A stretch of 62,787 nucleotides of DNA from Cytophagales bacterium (GCA_027317105.1 DAHVFH010000144.1:1-62787); one strand, 5' to 3'; counted from the first letter of the stretch, positions 52,633-61,992 are shown. A program made the numbers and translations. Notes: generated from the sequence alone by a model not told the origin.

Positions 52633-54277
52633 GATAAATGTATTTGTGGTTATTGCCTTGGGTCTATTTATTACAACTTTTGTGGTGCGTAGGGTAATGA
52701 TTGCCAATCAACTGGAGGCAGTTGAAGAAACCCTTGATCGGTTAAGGAGCCACGAGAAATTGCAGCGTCACCTCAATGCGCTGGTGGCGGTAGTGACCAA
52801 GTCTGATGCAGAACTTAGGGGGTTGGTGTTAAGCCAGGATACCCGTTTTGTAAAAGAAATTGACGAATGCCTAAACACAATGGGCAAATCCTTTCATAAT
52901 ATTCAAAAATTGACATCGGCAGACCATTTTTTCTCTGTAGAAGATACAGCAAGGATCGCCATTTTATTGCAGCGGAATCTAAAGTTCATCGCGGAGATAA
53001 AAAAGTTGGCAGATAGCGGAAAGTTTGAAGAGGCTTCCAAAAAAATCAGCAGCCGTGCAGGCCAGAACATCACAGACTCGCTGACCACCATGCTTGGCAA
53101 TACCGCCAGTGAAATAGCCGCTTCCATTCAGGCTTCGGAACAGAACTATGATAAAAGGAAAAGCAAGGAAATCAATTTTTCCTTGCTCAGTTACATCGGG
53201 CTCATCCTTTTGTTAATTTGGTTTCTCGTGTTGCTTTATAGAGAGATACGGAAAAACCACGCTATTCAATATCAATTGATGGAGCGTGAGCAAAAACTGA
53301 AAGTTACCCTGGAGAGTATTGCCGATGGTGTACTAACTACTGACAGAAAGGGGAACATCAATTACTTAAATCCTTCAGCCGAATTGCTGTTGAGTTGCCA
53401 ACTGCTTGAGGTGGCAGGGACTCCCTTAAAGCAAGTTTATCACATCACCGATGAAACCACGAAAGAACCACTCACCGCAATATTTGATCAGGTTATTGGC
53501 AAAGGGCAAAAATTGATCAACAGAAACAACACCGTACTACACGGCCGTGGTCAGGTTGACTATATCATTGAAAATAGTGCTGCCCCTGTTCGCGATAAAG
53601 CAGGTGCGGTCACCGGAATGGTACTTGTTTTTCGAAATATTACCGAGCGTGTGAAAAGCATAAAAGCCTTACGGGCAGCGGAAAAGGAATTTCGATCCAT
53701 CTATGAAAATACCAGTGAAGGAATTTATCGAAGTACATTGGAAGGGGAATTGCTGATGGTGAACCCGGCCATGTTAAAAATATTTGAATACGAATCGGAG
53801 GCGCAGATGCTTCAAGTTGTTGACGATGTGGGGGATAAACTTTTTCGAAATCCGGCAGACCGAGAAGAGGTCATGCAAAAATTGAAAAGAAAAGGGCGGG
53901 TCGAGCACTTTGAATTTCAGGGCAAAACGTGCTCTGGAAAAGTGATTTGGGTGGCCTGCAATGCCCATTTGGTGTTTAAAGAGACAGGAGAAATTGACTA
54001 TACAGAAGGAACTTTTTCGGACATCACCGAGCGCAAGACTTACCAGGCACGTATTGAAAGACATTATAACATGCTCAAGCAATATGCATTTATCAATTCG
54101 CACAAAGTGCGTGCCCACGTGGCCACGTTGCTGGGCCTTTCCAAATTATTGATTGACAAGCACATTTTAGCCGAAGAGAAAGATAATATCCTTGATATCA
54201 TCTATCACGAAACGGAACAGCTCGATGGAGTGATTCGTGGTCTCTCCGTGCTCATCAATGAAGATGCTACAACCTAA
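52619..54277 (+). CDS. CHASE3-PAS sensor protein ending in a HisKA-like domain without ATPase domain
   Basis: The protein has about 552 residues: one membrane segment (about 6-25), an extracytoplasmic helical region like CHASE3 (about 30-175), a second membrane segment (about 185-205), two PAS domains (about 220-340 and 355-470) and a terminal helical segment containing INSHKVRAHVATLLGLSKLL, which looks like a DHp domain with the phospho-His in HKVR. It stops there; the catalytic ATPase domain is absent. GTG 52616 is one codon upstream of the ATG. This class, found in several Bacteroidota, probably receives phosphate or ATP-binding help in trans. Confidence 0.82.
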   Translation: MKPIKINVFVVIALGLFITTFVVRRVMIANQLEAVEETLDRLRSHEKLQRHLNALVAVVTKSDAELRGLVLSQDTRFVKEIDECLNTMGKSFHNIQKLTSADHFFSVEDTARIAILLQRNLKFIAEIKKLADSGKFEEASKKISSRAGQNITDSLTTMLGNTASEIAASIQASEQNYDKRKSKEINFSLLSYIGLILLLIWFLVLLYREIRKNHAIQYQLMEREQKLKVTLESIADGVLTTDRKGNINYLNPSAELLLSCQLLEVAGTPLKQVYHITDETTKEPLTAIFDQVIGKGQKLINRNNTVLHGRGQVDYIIENSAAPVRDKAGAVTGMVLVFRNITERVKSIKALRAAEKEFRSIYENTSEGIYRSTLEGELLMVNPAMLKIFEYESEAQMLQVVDDVGDKLFRNPADREEVMQKLKRKGRVEHFEFQGKTCSGKVIWVACNAHLVFKETGEIDYTEGTFSDITERKTYQARIERHYNMLKQYAFINSHKVRAHVATLLGLSKLLIDKHILAEEKDNILDIIYHETEQLDGVIRGLSVLINEDATT

Positions 54278-54312
54278 CGCAACCTATTGGGCTTAACCGG
54301 CTCAAAAAATAT

Positions 54313-54870
54313 ATGAGAATAATAACAGTAACATGGCTCATTTTAGCAAGCATGGTCAGCCACATAGTTCACGGACAGAAAGTAAAAATGGAGCTGCAGC
54401 ATTTCTTCCTTGAAATGCCTTTCGATACCGATTTATCGACTATCAAAAAATACCTTGCACAAACCAATTATATTGTTTTCTATAACGATCCCAATCTAAA
54501 TGAACTGGCTTCCCTTTCGGGACGTGCAACAAAAAATAAATGCCTGGACACCGCCAGCTCCCGAAATCGGTTTATAGTTCTTTTCAAAAACGTGAAAGCT
54601 AAAAATGCAGACGTCTCCATCAAGTGGGCATTTGATTACAATCAGGCAGATTTAGCACTAGCGGAGGTTGAGTTTGAAAAATTAAAATCAACCTTTTTGC
54701 CCTACTTTGTAGAATTCCGCGAGACTGAAAAGATTGGACAAGGCCAGGAACAAATCCTCACCCATACCATGTATGAGGAAAGGATGGAAGTTATTATCCA
54801 GTTGGTCAGGTACAATAACACCACCCATACCGTATCGTTGGAATATGAGGACAAATGGCAACTGAATTAG
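54313..54870 (+). CDS. secreted hypothetical protein
   Basis: The 185-residue protein has a signal peptide (about 1-21, ending VHGQ). The mature part is an alpha/beta protein rich in Lys, Glu and Asn, with no metal-binding motif, one Cys (about residue 77) and no recognised family. It lies 35 bp after the sensor gene and 38 bp before the SoxB-like gene, all on the plus strand, which suggests a link to one or the other. Confidence 0.6.
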   Translation: MRIITVTWLILASMVSHIVHGQKVKMELQHFFLEMPFDTDLSTIKKYLAQTNYIVFYNDPNLNELASLSGRATKNKCLDTASSRNRFIVLFKNVKAKNADVSIKWAFDYNQADLALAEVEFEKLKSTFLPYFVEFRETEKIGQGQEQILTHTMYEERMEVIIQLVRYNNTTHTVSLEYEDKWQLN

Positions 54871-54908
54871 AAAAAAAATAAATTAGATAATTACTTAAAT
54901 TTGTATTG

Positions 54909-56678
54909 ATGGTTCAGAAAATTAATCCCCCTTGCGAATGTTGTCATGCAAATCCGGTTCCAACGGATAAGGTGCATGGTCATGAGGGAAGACGTGAATT
55001 TTTAAAAAAGGCCACTGCCCTCACCTTTGGTGCGCTTAGCTCACCCTTGTTTGCCAGTGCTGCCCTTGGCGATGAAAGCATACTCCAAAAAATAAAAAGG
55101 AGTACAGCAATAGAAAGTGGAAAAGCGAAAATAGCCACCATTTTGCACACAGCCGATATTCACGGCCAGGTGTTCACCCACGATGAATACTTTGTAGAAT
55201 CGGGGGAAGTTATTTATAAACGCAGGGGAGGCATGGCGGTATTAAAAACGATGCTCAATACAATCCGGGCAGAAAATCCAGAGAATACCTTGCTGATTGA
55301 TGGCGGAGATTGCTTTCAAGGGAGTGGGCTGGCAGCACTCAGCAAAGGCGCTGCCCTTGTGCCACTCATGAACAACATCGGCTACGACCTCGTGTTGCCA
55401 GGAAACTGGGAGGTGGCCTATGGAAAGGAGATGATGCTGAAAGACTTGCGTGCCTACCACAGTGCGAAGATTTGCGCTAACATGCACCACCGAACTGAAA
55501 ATGACCCTAATGGGGATTTAATATTTAACCCCTACTGGACAAAATCTATGGGTGGCATTAAGGTTGGTTTCATTGGCTATACCGACCCCAATGTGCCTAA
55601 GCGCCAACCACCTGCATATAGCAAAGGCATAGGGTTCTCCAAGCCGCTGGAGAATGTTGCTAAGTATATTAAAATACTCAAAGAGGAAGAACAATGTACC
55701 CTTATTTTTATGGTCACCCACATGGGGCTTGCCCAACAAGTGCACTTTGCCAACCAGCCTGAACTGGAAGGTGTAGATCATATTTTAGGTGCCGACACGC
55801 ACGAAAGGGTACGTCATCCCGTGGAGGCAAAATATGCGACCGTCAGTGAGCCAGGTGCCTTCGGATCTTTTGTGTCGCGCTTCGATATCGTAATAGAGAA
55901 TGGCGTAGTCAAAGATAAAGTCTATCAATTGCTGGATGTTGATCCAGAGAAATATAAGGCCGACCGCGAGCTTGCCGCTATTATTGAAAAGGAAAGAGCT
56001 CCTTATCGGGAAGAACTGGATACAGAGATTGGAACTTCAAAGACACCCTTGCTCCGTTACTATGTGCTGGAAACACCAATGGATAATATGATCACAGATG
56101 CCTTGATGTGGAAATTTAAACCGGAGATTGCCATCAGTAACGGATTTCGTTTTTGCCCTCCATTAATCCCGGACAAAAAAAACCACCTGGCCAAAATTAC
56201 GATCGATTATTTATGGAGCATGTTGCCGATCAATGCCGAAGTAAAGTCTGGTTTAGTGAATGGACAACAACTCTGGGACTGGTTGGAGCGAGAATTACAC
56301 AATGTGTTTGCCCTCAACCCTGCTGAGCGCTTCGGTGGCTGGATGGTGCGGATGAAAGGAATGAGCCTCAACTTTACGATGAATAAAGAAAAAGGAAAAC
56401 GGTTAAATTGGGTTACCGTCAACAACGAGCCGCTTGACCGTGCCCGGTATTATGAAATTGTAACTTGCGACCGTGAGGGTGATCCAAAAGATGTGCTTTG
56501 CAGGCTTGGGAATGTAAAAGAGCCTGTCGAAAAAAACGTTACCCTCCACCAGACTATGATCGAATATTTGAAAGTTCACTCCCCAGTATCCCCGCGGGTG
56601 GAAGGCAGGGTAACGGCTACCGATGCCCCACAAAGTTTGTTGTCGCAGTTGGAAGGCTATGGGTACGAGTTTTTTTAA
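54909..56678 (+). CDS. Tat-exported SoxB-like / 5'-nucleotidase-family metallohydrolase
   Basis: From ATG 54909 the protein has 589 residues. It carries a Tat signal (GRREFLKKA, Arg28-Arg29, then a hydrophobic stretch) preceded by a Cys-rich leader (PPCECCHANP). The metallophosphatase motifs are DIHG (Asp83, His85), DGGDCFQGS (Asp131, Asp134), GNWEVAYG (Asn166, Trp167), VTHMG (His271) and GADTHERV (His298). The Trp in place of the usual GNHE His is also found in SoxB thiosulfohydrolases, and the C-terminal part (DNMITDALMW, SNGFRFCPPLIP, ERFGGWMVRMKGM) resembles SoxB more than UshA. It therefore may cut sulfonate from SoxYZ-bound sulfur, but no SoxYZ, SoxAX or SoxCD genes are in the window. 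A nucleotidase role remains possible. Confidence 0.75.
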   Translation: MVQKINPPCECCHANPVPTDKVHGHEGRREFLKKATALTFGALSSPLFASAALGDESILQKIKRSTAIESGKAKIATILHTADIHGQVFTHDEYFVESGEVIYKRRGGMAVLKTMLNTIRAENPENTLLIDGGDCFQGSGLAALSKGAALVPLMNNIGYDLVLPGNWEVAYGKEMMLKDLRAYHSAKICANMHHRTENDPNGDLIFNPYWTKSMGGIKVGFIGYTDPNVPKRQPPAYSKGIGFSKPLENVAKYIKILKEEEQCTLIFMVTHMGLAQQVHFANQPELEGVDHILGADTHERVRHPVEAKYATVSEPGAFGSFVSRFDIVIENGVVKDKVYQLLDVDPEKYKADRELAAIIEKERAPYREELDTEIGTSKTPLLRYYVLETPMDNMITDALMWKFKPEIAISNGFRFCPPLIPDKKNHLAKITIDYLWSMLPINAEVKSGLVNGQQLWDWLERELHNVFALNPAERFGGWMVRMKGMSLNFTMNKEKGKRLNWVTVNNEPLDRARYYEIVTCDREGDPKDVLCRLGNVKEPVEKNVTLHQTMIEYLKVHSPVSPRVEGRVTATDAPQSLLSQLEGYGYEFF

Positions 56679-56690
56679 CCCACAATACTT

Positions 56691-56723
56691 AGTCGTGCCA
56701 CCGCTCTAAGTGGTGGCACGACT
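56691..56723. repeat. perfect inverted repeat, hairpin 1
   Basis: Arms AGTCGTGCCACC and GGTGGCACGACT enclose a 9-bp loop. It lies 13 bp after the SoxB-like stop. No T-tract follows. Related hairpins follow at 56740 and 56836. Confidence 0.8.
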
Positions 56724-56739
56724 CTAAGTTCACGCCTCA

Positions 56740-56769
56740 GTACCACTACTCTAAGCGGTGGCAAGTACT
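56740..56769. repeat. imperfect copy of the hairpin
   Basis: The segment GTACCACTACTCTAAGCGGT and the following GGCAAGTAC repeat the loop core CTCTAAG of hairpin 1 with several changes, and have their own GTAC arms. This looks like a diverged second copy. Confidence 0.6.
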
Positions 56770-56835
56770 TTAATAGCAGAATCAAAAATCATGAATGGAA
56801 ATGCGTATTTTGATATTCTCGTGCGGGCAAATAGA

Positions 56836-56872
56836 AGTCGTGCCCTTATTGCTAGAAGCTAGTGGCACGACT
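56836..56872. repeat. inverted repeat, hairpin 3
   Basis: Arms AGTCGTGCC and GGCACGACT are identical to the outer 9 bp of hairpin 1, but the loop (about 19 bp) differs. Confidence 0.7.
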
Positions 56873-56930
56873 AAACTGAAGATGAGATTTTGATTGCGGT
56901 ACAGAGGTCAAATAGGCAGGAGCAGGCATA

Positions 56931-56963
56931 AAAAAAAAGAGACAGCCTTTGTGGGGCTGCCTC
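56931..56963 (-). terminator. rho-independent terminator of the PD40 gene
   Basis: On the minus strand the stem GAGGCAGCC/GGCTGTCTC (one G-U pair) with loop CCACAAA is followed by eight T residues. It lies about 20 bp after the stop of the PD40 protein gene at 56983. Confidence 0.85.
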
Positions 56964-56982
56964 ACCTACACAGGAGAACCAT

Positions 56983-58059
56983 TTACAATTTTTTCATCGT
57001 CATTTTCGGTTTCATATTCGCGGGCAAGACACTGGGTGCATCTTTGCCAAACAATTCTTTCGTTGAGATTTTAAAAAGGTCCACATTGTTTACGTCTTGT
57101 TGTTTGGTATAGACCGCATACCTTCCACAATGGGTGATGCTGAAATATTCATCGTCCAGTGGACCGTTAACAGCAGGGCCTAAATTGCGGGGCGTAGTCC
57201 AGTTGGTAAAGGAGTCGTCTAAGCGCCTGGACATGAAGATATCATAACCTCCGTAGCCACTGTGGCCCTTTGAAGCAAAATATAGCGTCTTCATATCGCA
57301 CGACAAGAAAGGAGAAGATTCTTCCATGTCACTGTTGATTACCCTACCCATATTTACCGGTTCAGTTGCAAATTCTCCGTTCCAAAAGCTCACATAAAGA
57401 TCACGTGCGCCATAAGATCCATCACGCTCTATGGCTGATATAATTATCCCATGTTTCAGGGCCACAAAATGGCTGGCGTGCTCAGAAATGTTGTAATCAT
57501 TAATAATATTTATTGGATGGGGTTTTGCCCATTCTCCATTTATTTTGGCCGTGTAGGACAAACCCGCATGCATCTTACCGTTTTTGCCATATTGATTCCC
57601 CAGGATAAGGGTGTCACCCGTAAGGCTTACGTTGTTGATATAATTTGGGCCGGCATTATTTAATATTCCAGGCATCCGAATTGGCTCTGACCATGTATCT
57701 TCTAAGGAATCAAATTGTGAATACCAGATATCTTCATGGTCCAACACCCCATTGACATTCGCAGGGTGAAAAACCCGACTGAAATACAACTTATCCCCAT
57801 GAGGTGCAAAAGCAGGTTTCAATTCTTCATACGGGCTGTTGATGTCGGCATTCAGTGCGACACCCACGGCATTCTGGTTTACATTTGGCGCTATATTAAT
57901 AGGTCTCTCCAGGTTTTTTACCCTAAACTGGGGGTCTCCTTCTCTATAGACAGCTGTGCTGGCCATAACTTGTGCGGCACAGGGACTAATGGCTGTGCTC
58001 ACTAAAAGAACCAGCGCTGCGCTGGCAATTTTTTCAACGATTTTTGTTCTTGTTTTCAT
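56983..58059 (-). CDS. secreted PD40 (WD40-like) beta-propeller protein
   Basis: The 358-residue protein has a signal peptide (about 1-30, ending SPCAAQ). The body shows PD40-type repeats, for example KPAFAPHGDKLYFSR, SSPFLSCDMKTLYFASKGHSGYGGYDIFMSRR and DDEYFSITHCGRYAVYTK, as in the TolB-like propellers that precede OmpA domains in Bacteroidota. There is no OmpA domain here. Probably periplasmic or surface-exposed. The gene has its own terminator. Tandem TTAATG words (three copies) lie just upstream of the start at 58064-58081. Confidence 0.8.
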   Translation of the reverse strand: MKTRTKIVEKIASAALVLLVSTAISPCAAQVMASTAVYREGDPQFRVKNLERPINIAPNVNQNAVGVALNADINSPYEELKPAFAPHGDKLYFSRVFHPANVNGVLDHEDIWYSQFDSLEDTWSEPIRMPGILNNAGPNYINNVSLTGDTLILGNQYGKNGKMHAGLSYTAKINGEWAKPHPINIINDYNISEHASHFVALKHGIIISAIERDGSYGARDLYVSFWNGEFATEPVNMGRVINSDMEESSPFLSCDMKTLYFASKGHSGYGGYDIFMSRRLDDSFTNWTTPRNLGPAVNGPLDDEYFSITHCGRYAVYTKQQDVNNVDLFKISTKELFGKDAPSVLPANMKPKMTMKKL

Positions 58060-58303
58060 TTTGTTTAATGTTAATGTTAATGTTTATGATTTTCCTTGTT
58101 TGGTAGTTCAAAAGTGCACTCGATTTCGATGCGGGAAATCAGGGTGAGCCTGATTTGAAAAAAATCAGGCCCATTAGCTCGATTCCTACATTGGATTGCG
58201 GATTTCGCGAGAGGCAGATGTCCTGCGCGAAAAGAAAGGTAGGGGTTTGAATGATCTGCAATCGAGCCAAAACCCTTAGTGTATCAGGGTAAACCCTTAG
58301 CGA

Positions 58304-58978
58304 TTACAGCTTATCGATTGATATAATGTTATTTCGGATGGCATACTTGATCAACTCGGCTGCGTTTCGAAGGCCTAACTTTTCAAGAACATGCGACTTG
58401 TGTGTTTCCACCGTTTTTACACTGATAAACAGAGTGTCGCCTATTTCCTTATTTGTTTTCCCCTCCGCCACCAGGCCTAAAATTTCATATTCCCGCTTGG
58501 TCAAATCGTTAGGAAGCTTTTTGTCGGTACTTTTTAGTTTTTCATGCGTATAGAAATCTTCAAATACAAGTTTCATGATCGCCTCATTAAAAAAGCGTTC
58601 ACCCCCAGCTACTGTACGCACTGCTGTCAATAGTGTTTCTTTATCCACATCTTTAGGAAGATAGCCATCCACACCTGATTTGATGCCTGCGGATACATAG
58701 TCTTTACTTATTTCCATGGTCACAATAACAATCTTGATTTCAGGCTCCATGTCTTTGACCCAGCGGGTTGCCTCTATCCCCGTCATTCCACTCATCAGAA
58801 TATCCATCAAAATTACGTCAGGTCTATTTTGCCTGACTTGGTTGATGCAATCCTCTCCGGAAGACGCGGAACCGATCACTTCAATGTCGTCCGTGTTTTC
58901 AAGCATGGCCTTTATTCCTTCTCTGAACAATTTATGATCATCGGTAATAAGTACTTTTATTTTTTCTGTTGTTTTCAT
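58304..58978 (-). CDS. NarL/LuxR-type response regulator
   Basis: The 224-residue protein has a receiver domain (TDDH, phospho-Asp59 in VILMDILMSG, Lys in YLPKDV) and a LuxR-type HTH near the C-terminus (LTKREYEILGLVAEGKTNKEIGDTLFISVKTVETHKSHVLEKLG). Its ATG overlaps the stop of the kinase gene by 4 bp, so the two are translationally coupled. Confidence 0.95.
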   Translation of the reverse strand: MKTTEKIKVLITDDHKLFREGIKAMLENTDDIEVIGSASSGEDCINQVRQNRPDVILMDILMSGMTGIEATRWVKDMEPEIKIVIVTMEISKDYVSAGIKSGVDGYLPKDVDKETLLTAVRTVAGGERFFNEAIMKLVFEDFYTHEKLKSTDKKLPNDLTKREYEILGLVAEGKTNKEIGDTLFISVKTVETHKSHVLEKLGLRNAAELIKYAIRNNIISIDKL

Positions 58979-60486
58979 TGGCGGGTATCGGGTAAGTGCA
59001 CAGTAAAGACAGTTCCTTTTTCTGGATGACTTTCTACGTGGATGGAGCCATCGAGTAGCTCTACCGCTTTTTTTACAATCGAAAGACCCAAGCCTGTTCC
59101 ATCAATGTTGACTGCACCTTTACCGCGTAGAAAGGGTTCAAAAATTTTGGTGAGCTCATCATTAGGAATACCTAACCCCTCATCGCGTACCGTAATAATC
59201 AATTGGCCTTGCGCACACTGCACATCAAATGAAATTTCTTGTTGCGCGGGCGAAAATTTGATGGCGTTTGAAAGTAAGTTGGTCAATATACTCCGCAGCA
59301 GCTTTTCATCGGTGACAATCTCCGTATACAAATTCTTAAAATTGGTATTTACCTTATGCGTGTTTTTTGTGCTGGTTTCTATTTCTTCAACAATCTTCAC
59401 TAAAAATTCATTTAGCACTACTGAGGTTTGGTGTAATTGGATTTTCCCAGCATCGCTTTTGCCATATAAAAGCACATCATCCAGCAAGTGCGTCATGTGA
59501 TTAATCTGCTTGTCAATGTCGTTGAACTTGGCATTTCTTTCTTCCGGTTGCATAGTAGGGTAGCTTTGCCGGATATAATTTGTGGCAGCCCGTATAGTGG
59601 ATAAAGGAGTCCTGAATTCGTGAGAAGCGATGGAAACAAACCGATTTTTCATTTCAACTACTTCTTTCTCTTTTTTTAATGCTTTCATTAGTTCCTTCGT
59701 TCTTTCCTCTACTTTGATCTCCAACGAACTGCGATACGCCATCAGCTCCGTTACATCTTGCCCAACAAAAAATACCCCCACTACTGCTCCGGCAGCGGTA
59801 GCACGCACCGTGCCATTAACCAGTGTAGAGATTAGCTGTCCTTGTTTCCCGACTAAGGTAACCTCTAGGTTGGTAACAGCCAGTTCGTTCAATATTTTTG
59901 GAAGGTGATCGTCAAAATTTAATTTTTGTTCATTGGCCAACAGAAAATCGCTAAATCTTTTTGCGTAAACCTCATCCTTTTCATAGCCCGTAATCTTTGA
60001 GCAGTGATTATTCCAATCTGTAATATACCCGCGAGTATCCAACCCAATGATGATTGCATTGGCACGCTCAATTAAATTGTTAATATTTTTTGCTTCGCTT
60101 ACCAACTTCTTTTCAAAAATCTTTTGTGGGGTGATGTCATTGCCTAAAATATAAATAAGTTGAACTTCGCCTGCCTCATTCAGAAGTGGAGCATATTTTT
60201 TTGTCAGACAAAGGGTTTTCCCTTCCGGATTTTTATACTCTACTTCGGTAAAATGGGATTGTTTGGTTTTTAATACCTTGTCGATAATAAGTTGTACTGA
60301 CGCTTCGCTTTCTGCAGGAACGATATTTTTGAATAATTCTCCTTTTTGGAGAGGCATTCGCAAGAAATGTAAAAGCTGGTTATCGGTTAAAGAATAGAAT
60401 AGTACTTTCCCGAACGGGTCAATAATTACGAATAAATCACTTGTCAGGCCGAGTAATAATGAAATGTCTAGCTCACCTTTATTCAT
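58975..60486 (-). CDS. PAS-PAS histidine kinase
   Basis: The 503-residue protein has no membrane segment: two PAS domains (about 10-125 and 130-245), a coiled coil, a HisKA domain (SIASHEFRTPLSTIRAA, His about 290) and HATPase_c (NLLSNAIKFSPAQ; DEGLGIPNDELTKIFEPF; GTGLGLSIVKKA). The cognate regulator overlaps it by 4 bp. This HisKA-type kinase paired with a LuxR-type regulator is a less usual combination. The signal may be cytoplasmic redox or oxygen state through PAS (inference). Confidence 0.95.
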   Translation of the reverse strand: MNKGELDISLLLGLTSDLFVIIDPFGKVLFYSLTDNQLLHFLRMPLQKGELFKNIVPAESEASVQLIIDKVLKTKQSHFTEVEYKNPEGKTLCLTKKYAPLLNEAGEVQLIYILGNDITPQKIFEKKLVSEAKNINNLIERANAIIIGLDTRGYITDWNNHCSKITGYEKDEVYAKRFSDFLLANEQKLNFDDHLPKILNELAVTNLEVTLVGKQGQLISTLVNGTVRATAAGAVVGVFFVGQDVTELMAYRSSLEIKVEERTKELMKALKKEKEVVEMKNRFVSIASHEFRTPLSTIRAATNYIRQSYPTMQPEERNAKFNDIDKQINHMTHLLDDVLLYGKSDAGKIQLHQTSVVLNEFLVKIVEEIETSTKNTHKVNTNFKNLYTEIVTDEKLLRSILTNLLSNAIKFSPAQQEISFDVQCAQGQLIITVRDEGLGIPNDELTKIFEPFLRGKGAVNIDGTGLGLSIVKKAVELLDGSIHVESHPEKGTVFTVHLPDTRQ

Positions 60487-60759
60487 CTCGGTTAATTATT
60501 AGACCCTTTTCTTAAATTTACTTTTGAAAGTACGCATATCTAATTAACGCGGAAAGAATAATTACGTCAAACTACTTTAGGAGAATTGCGCTACTGAACT
60601 TTTCTTATGTGGAGAGCATTCTGTATCTAAAATTAGTAAAAATTCCCTATTGATGTTACAAAATTAATACGTCATAAAAAATTGATTTCGGTAACTAAGG
60701 GTAGGGAAAGAAACAGCTAAATTTGTAACTTTAGTTTTAAACCAAAAAATAATAATACC

Positions 60760-61146
60760 ATGAATAGTAAATCTTTTTTCGTTTTTGTGGTTGGCGTATT
60801 TGCCATTAGCCATATTTTCGCACAGTCACCGGTACTTCTAGCCGTTAATGATTTCGAGAAAAAAATAGAAGCAACCAAGGAGAAAATCATACTGGATGTA
60901 CGCACAAAAGACGAGTTTAGCAAAGGCCATGTGGCAAATGCCACGATGATCGACTTTTATAAGGACGACTTCAAGCAGCAAATTGGAAAGCTTGATAAGA
61001 GCAAACCCATATTTGTATATTGTGCCTCCGGTGGCCGGAGTGGCTCGGCTTCTAAAATGCTGAGTGAAATGGGGTTTAAGTCAGTCTTTGACTTGAAGGG
61101 TGGAATGCGTGCCTGGGCAGGCGCCCAAAAACCTGTTGTCAAATGA
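60760..61146 (+). CDS. secreted single-domain rhodanese
   Basis: The 128-residue protein has a signal peptide (about 1-22, ending HIFAQ) and one rhodanese domain with IILDVRTKDEFSKGHV and the active Cys in VYCASGGRSGSA. It is periplasmic, and may move sulfane sulfur to or from cyanide, thiosulfate or proteins there. It adds to the sulfur theme, though it is not contiguous with the MBL-rhodanese operon. Confidence 0.92.
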   Translation: MNSKSFFVFVVGVFAISHIFAQSPVLLAVNDFEKKIEATKEKIILDVRTKDEFSKGHVANATMIDFYKDDFKQQIGKLDKSKPIFVYCASGGRSGSASKMLSEMGFKSVFDLKGGMRAWAGAQKPVVK

Positions 61147-61292
61147 TTTTTTTTGTTGCAAAAATGAGCCTGGATAACCCTTGAAGGAAGCCACGAGGCG
61201 CCAATTCGGAAACAAAGTAGATGGTAGTAAGACAGCTACTGTGAGATTGGATGCGCTGATGGTCTGTTTTTTTTATTGATTTTTTAAATCGC

Positions 61293-61904
61293 ATGATAAT
61301 TCAGGTTTTTTTAATTGCTGCCATTGTCAGTTTTATTGGATCTATCCCTCCAGGCACCCTTAACATTTTAGTGTTGCAACTTGGGTTGGAAAATAAACTG
61401 AAGGCCGCGTTTCGTTTTGCCTTTGCCGTGGCCATTATTGAATATCCGTATTCTTGGATCGCGGTCGAATTTGAGGGGTGGATTACCCAATCGCCTGTGG
61501 TTCAAGAAAACTTTAAGCTGCTAGCGGCCATCGTGATGACGGCATTGGGAGTTATAGGATTATGGTCGGCAAGGAAACCCACAGCATTGGCATCAAAATT
61601 TCAGCAAAGTGGTTTTCGGAGAGGATTAATCCTTAGCTTACTCAATCCACAAGCCATCCCCTGGTGGATCGGCATGACCGCGTATTTAAAAGCACAAGGT
61701 TGGATAGCACTGGATACTCCTTGGCGACTTCATAGTTACGTGTTGGGTACGGCCATCGGTGCGTTGGCGCTACTGGCATTGCTTGCGCTAATGGCCAATC
61801 GCTTGTCGTCTTTGCTTCAACATAATCGGGTGATCAAGATTATTCCTGGAATGGTGCTTCTTGCGCTTGGGCTAATGGCGTTCATTCAATATTTTTTTTA
61901 TTAG
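61293..61904 (+). CDS. LysE-family amino acid exporter
   Basis: The 203-residue protein has six hydrophobic segments. The N-terminal IPPGTLNILVLQLGLENKLKAAFRFAFAVAIIE segment and LSLLNPQAIPWWIG in the middle are typical of the LysE/RhtB superfamily, which exports amino acids or homoserine lactones. The substrate is unknown. It appears to be a single gene. Confidence 0.88.
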   Translation: MIIQVFLIAAIVSFIGSIPPGTLNILVLQLGLENKLKAAFRFAFAVAIIEYPYSWIAVEFEGWITQSPVVQENFKLLAAIVMTALGVIGLWSARKPTALASKFQQSGFRRGLILSLLNPQAIPWWIGMTAYLKAQGWIALDTPWRLHSYVLGTAIGALALLALLALMANRLSSLLQHNRVIKIIPGMVLLALGLMAFIQYFFY

Positions 61905-61975
61905 CTAGCCTATGTTTCGCAACATTAATAATTTGACGTCATCTTAAAGTAGGCGCTTAGGAGAAGTTCTGTGCC

Positions 61976-61992
61976 CGTCAGGTCTTTCGACC
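61976..61992. repeat. left REP-like half-palindrome
   Basis: CGTCAGGTCTTTCGACC is the reverse complement of most of the right palindrome at 62340-62361, but its outer arm (TGACG) is replaced by other sequence. It is an inverted partner flanking the broken transposase. Confidence 0.7.
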
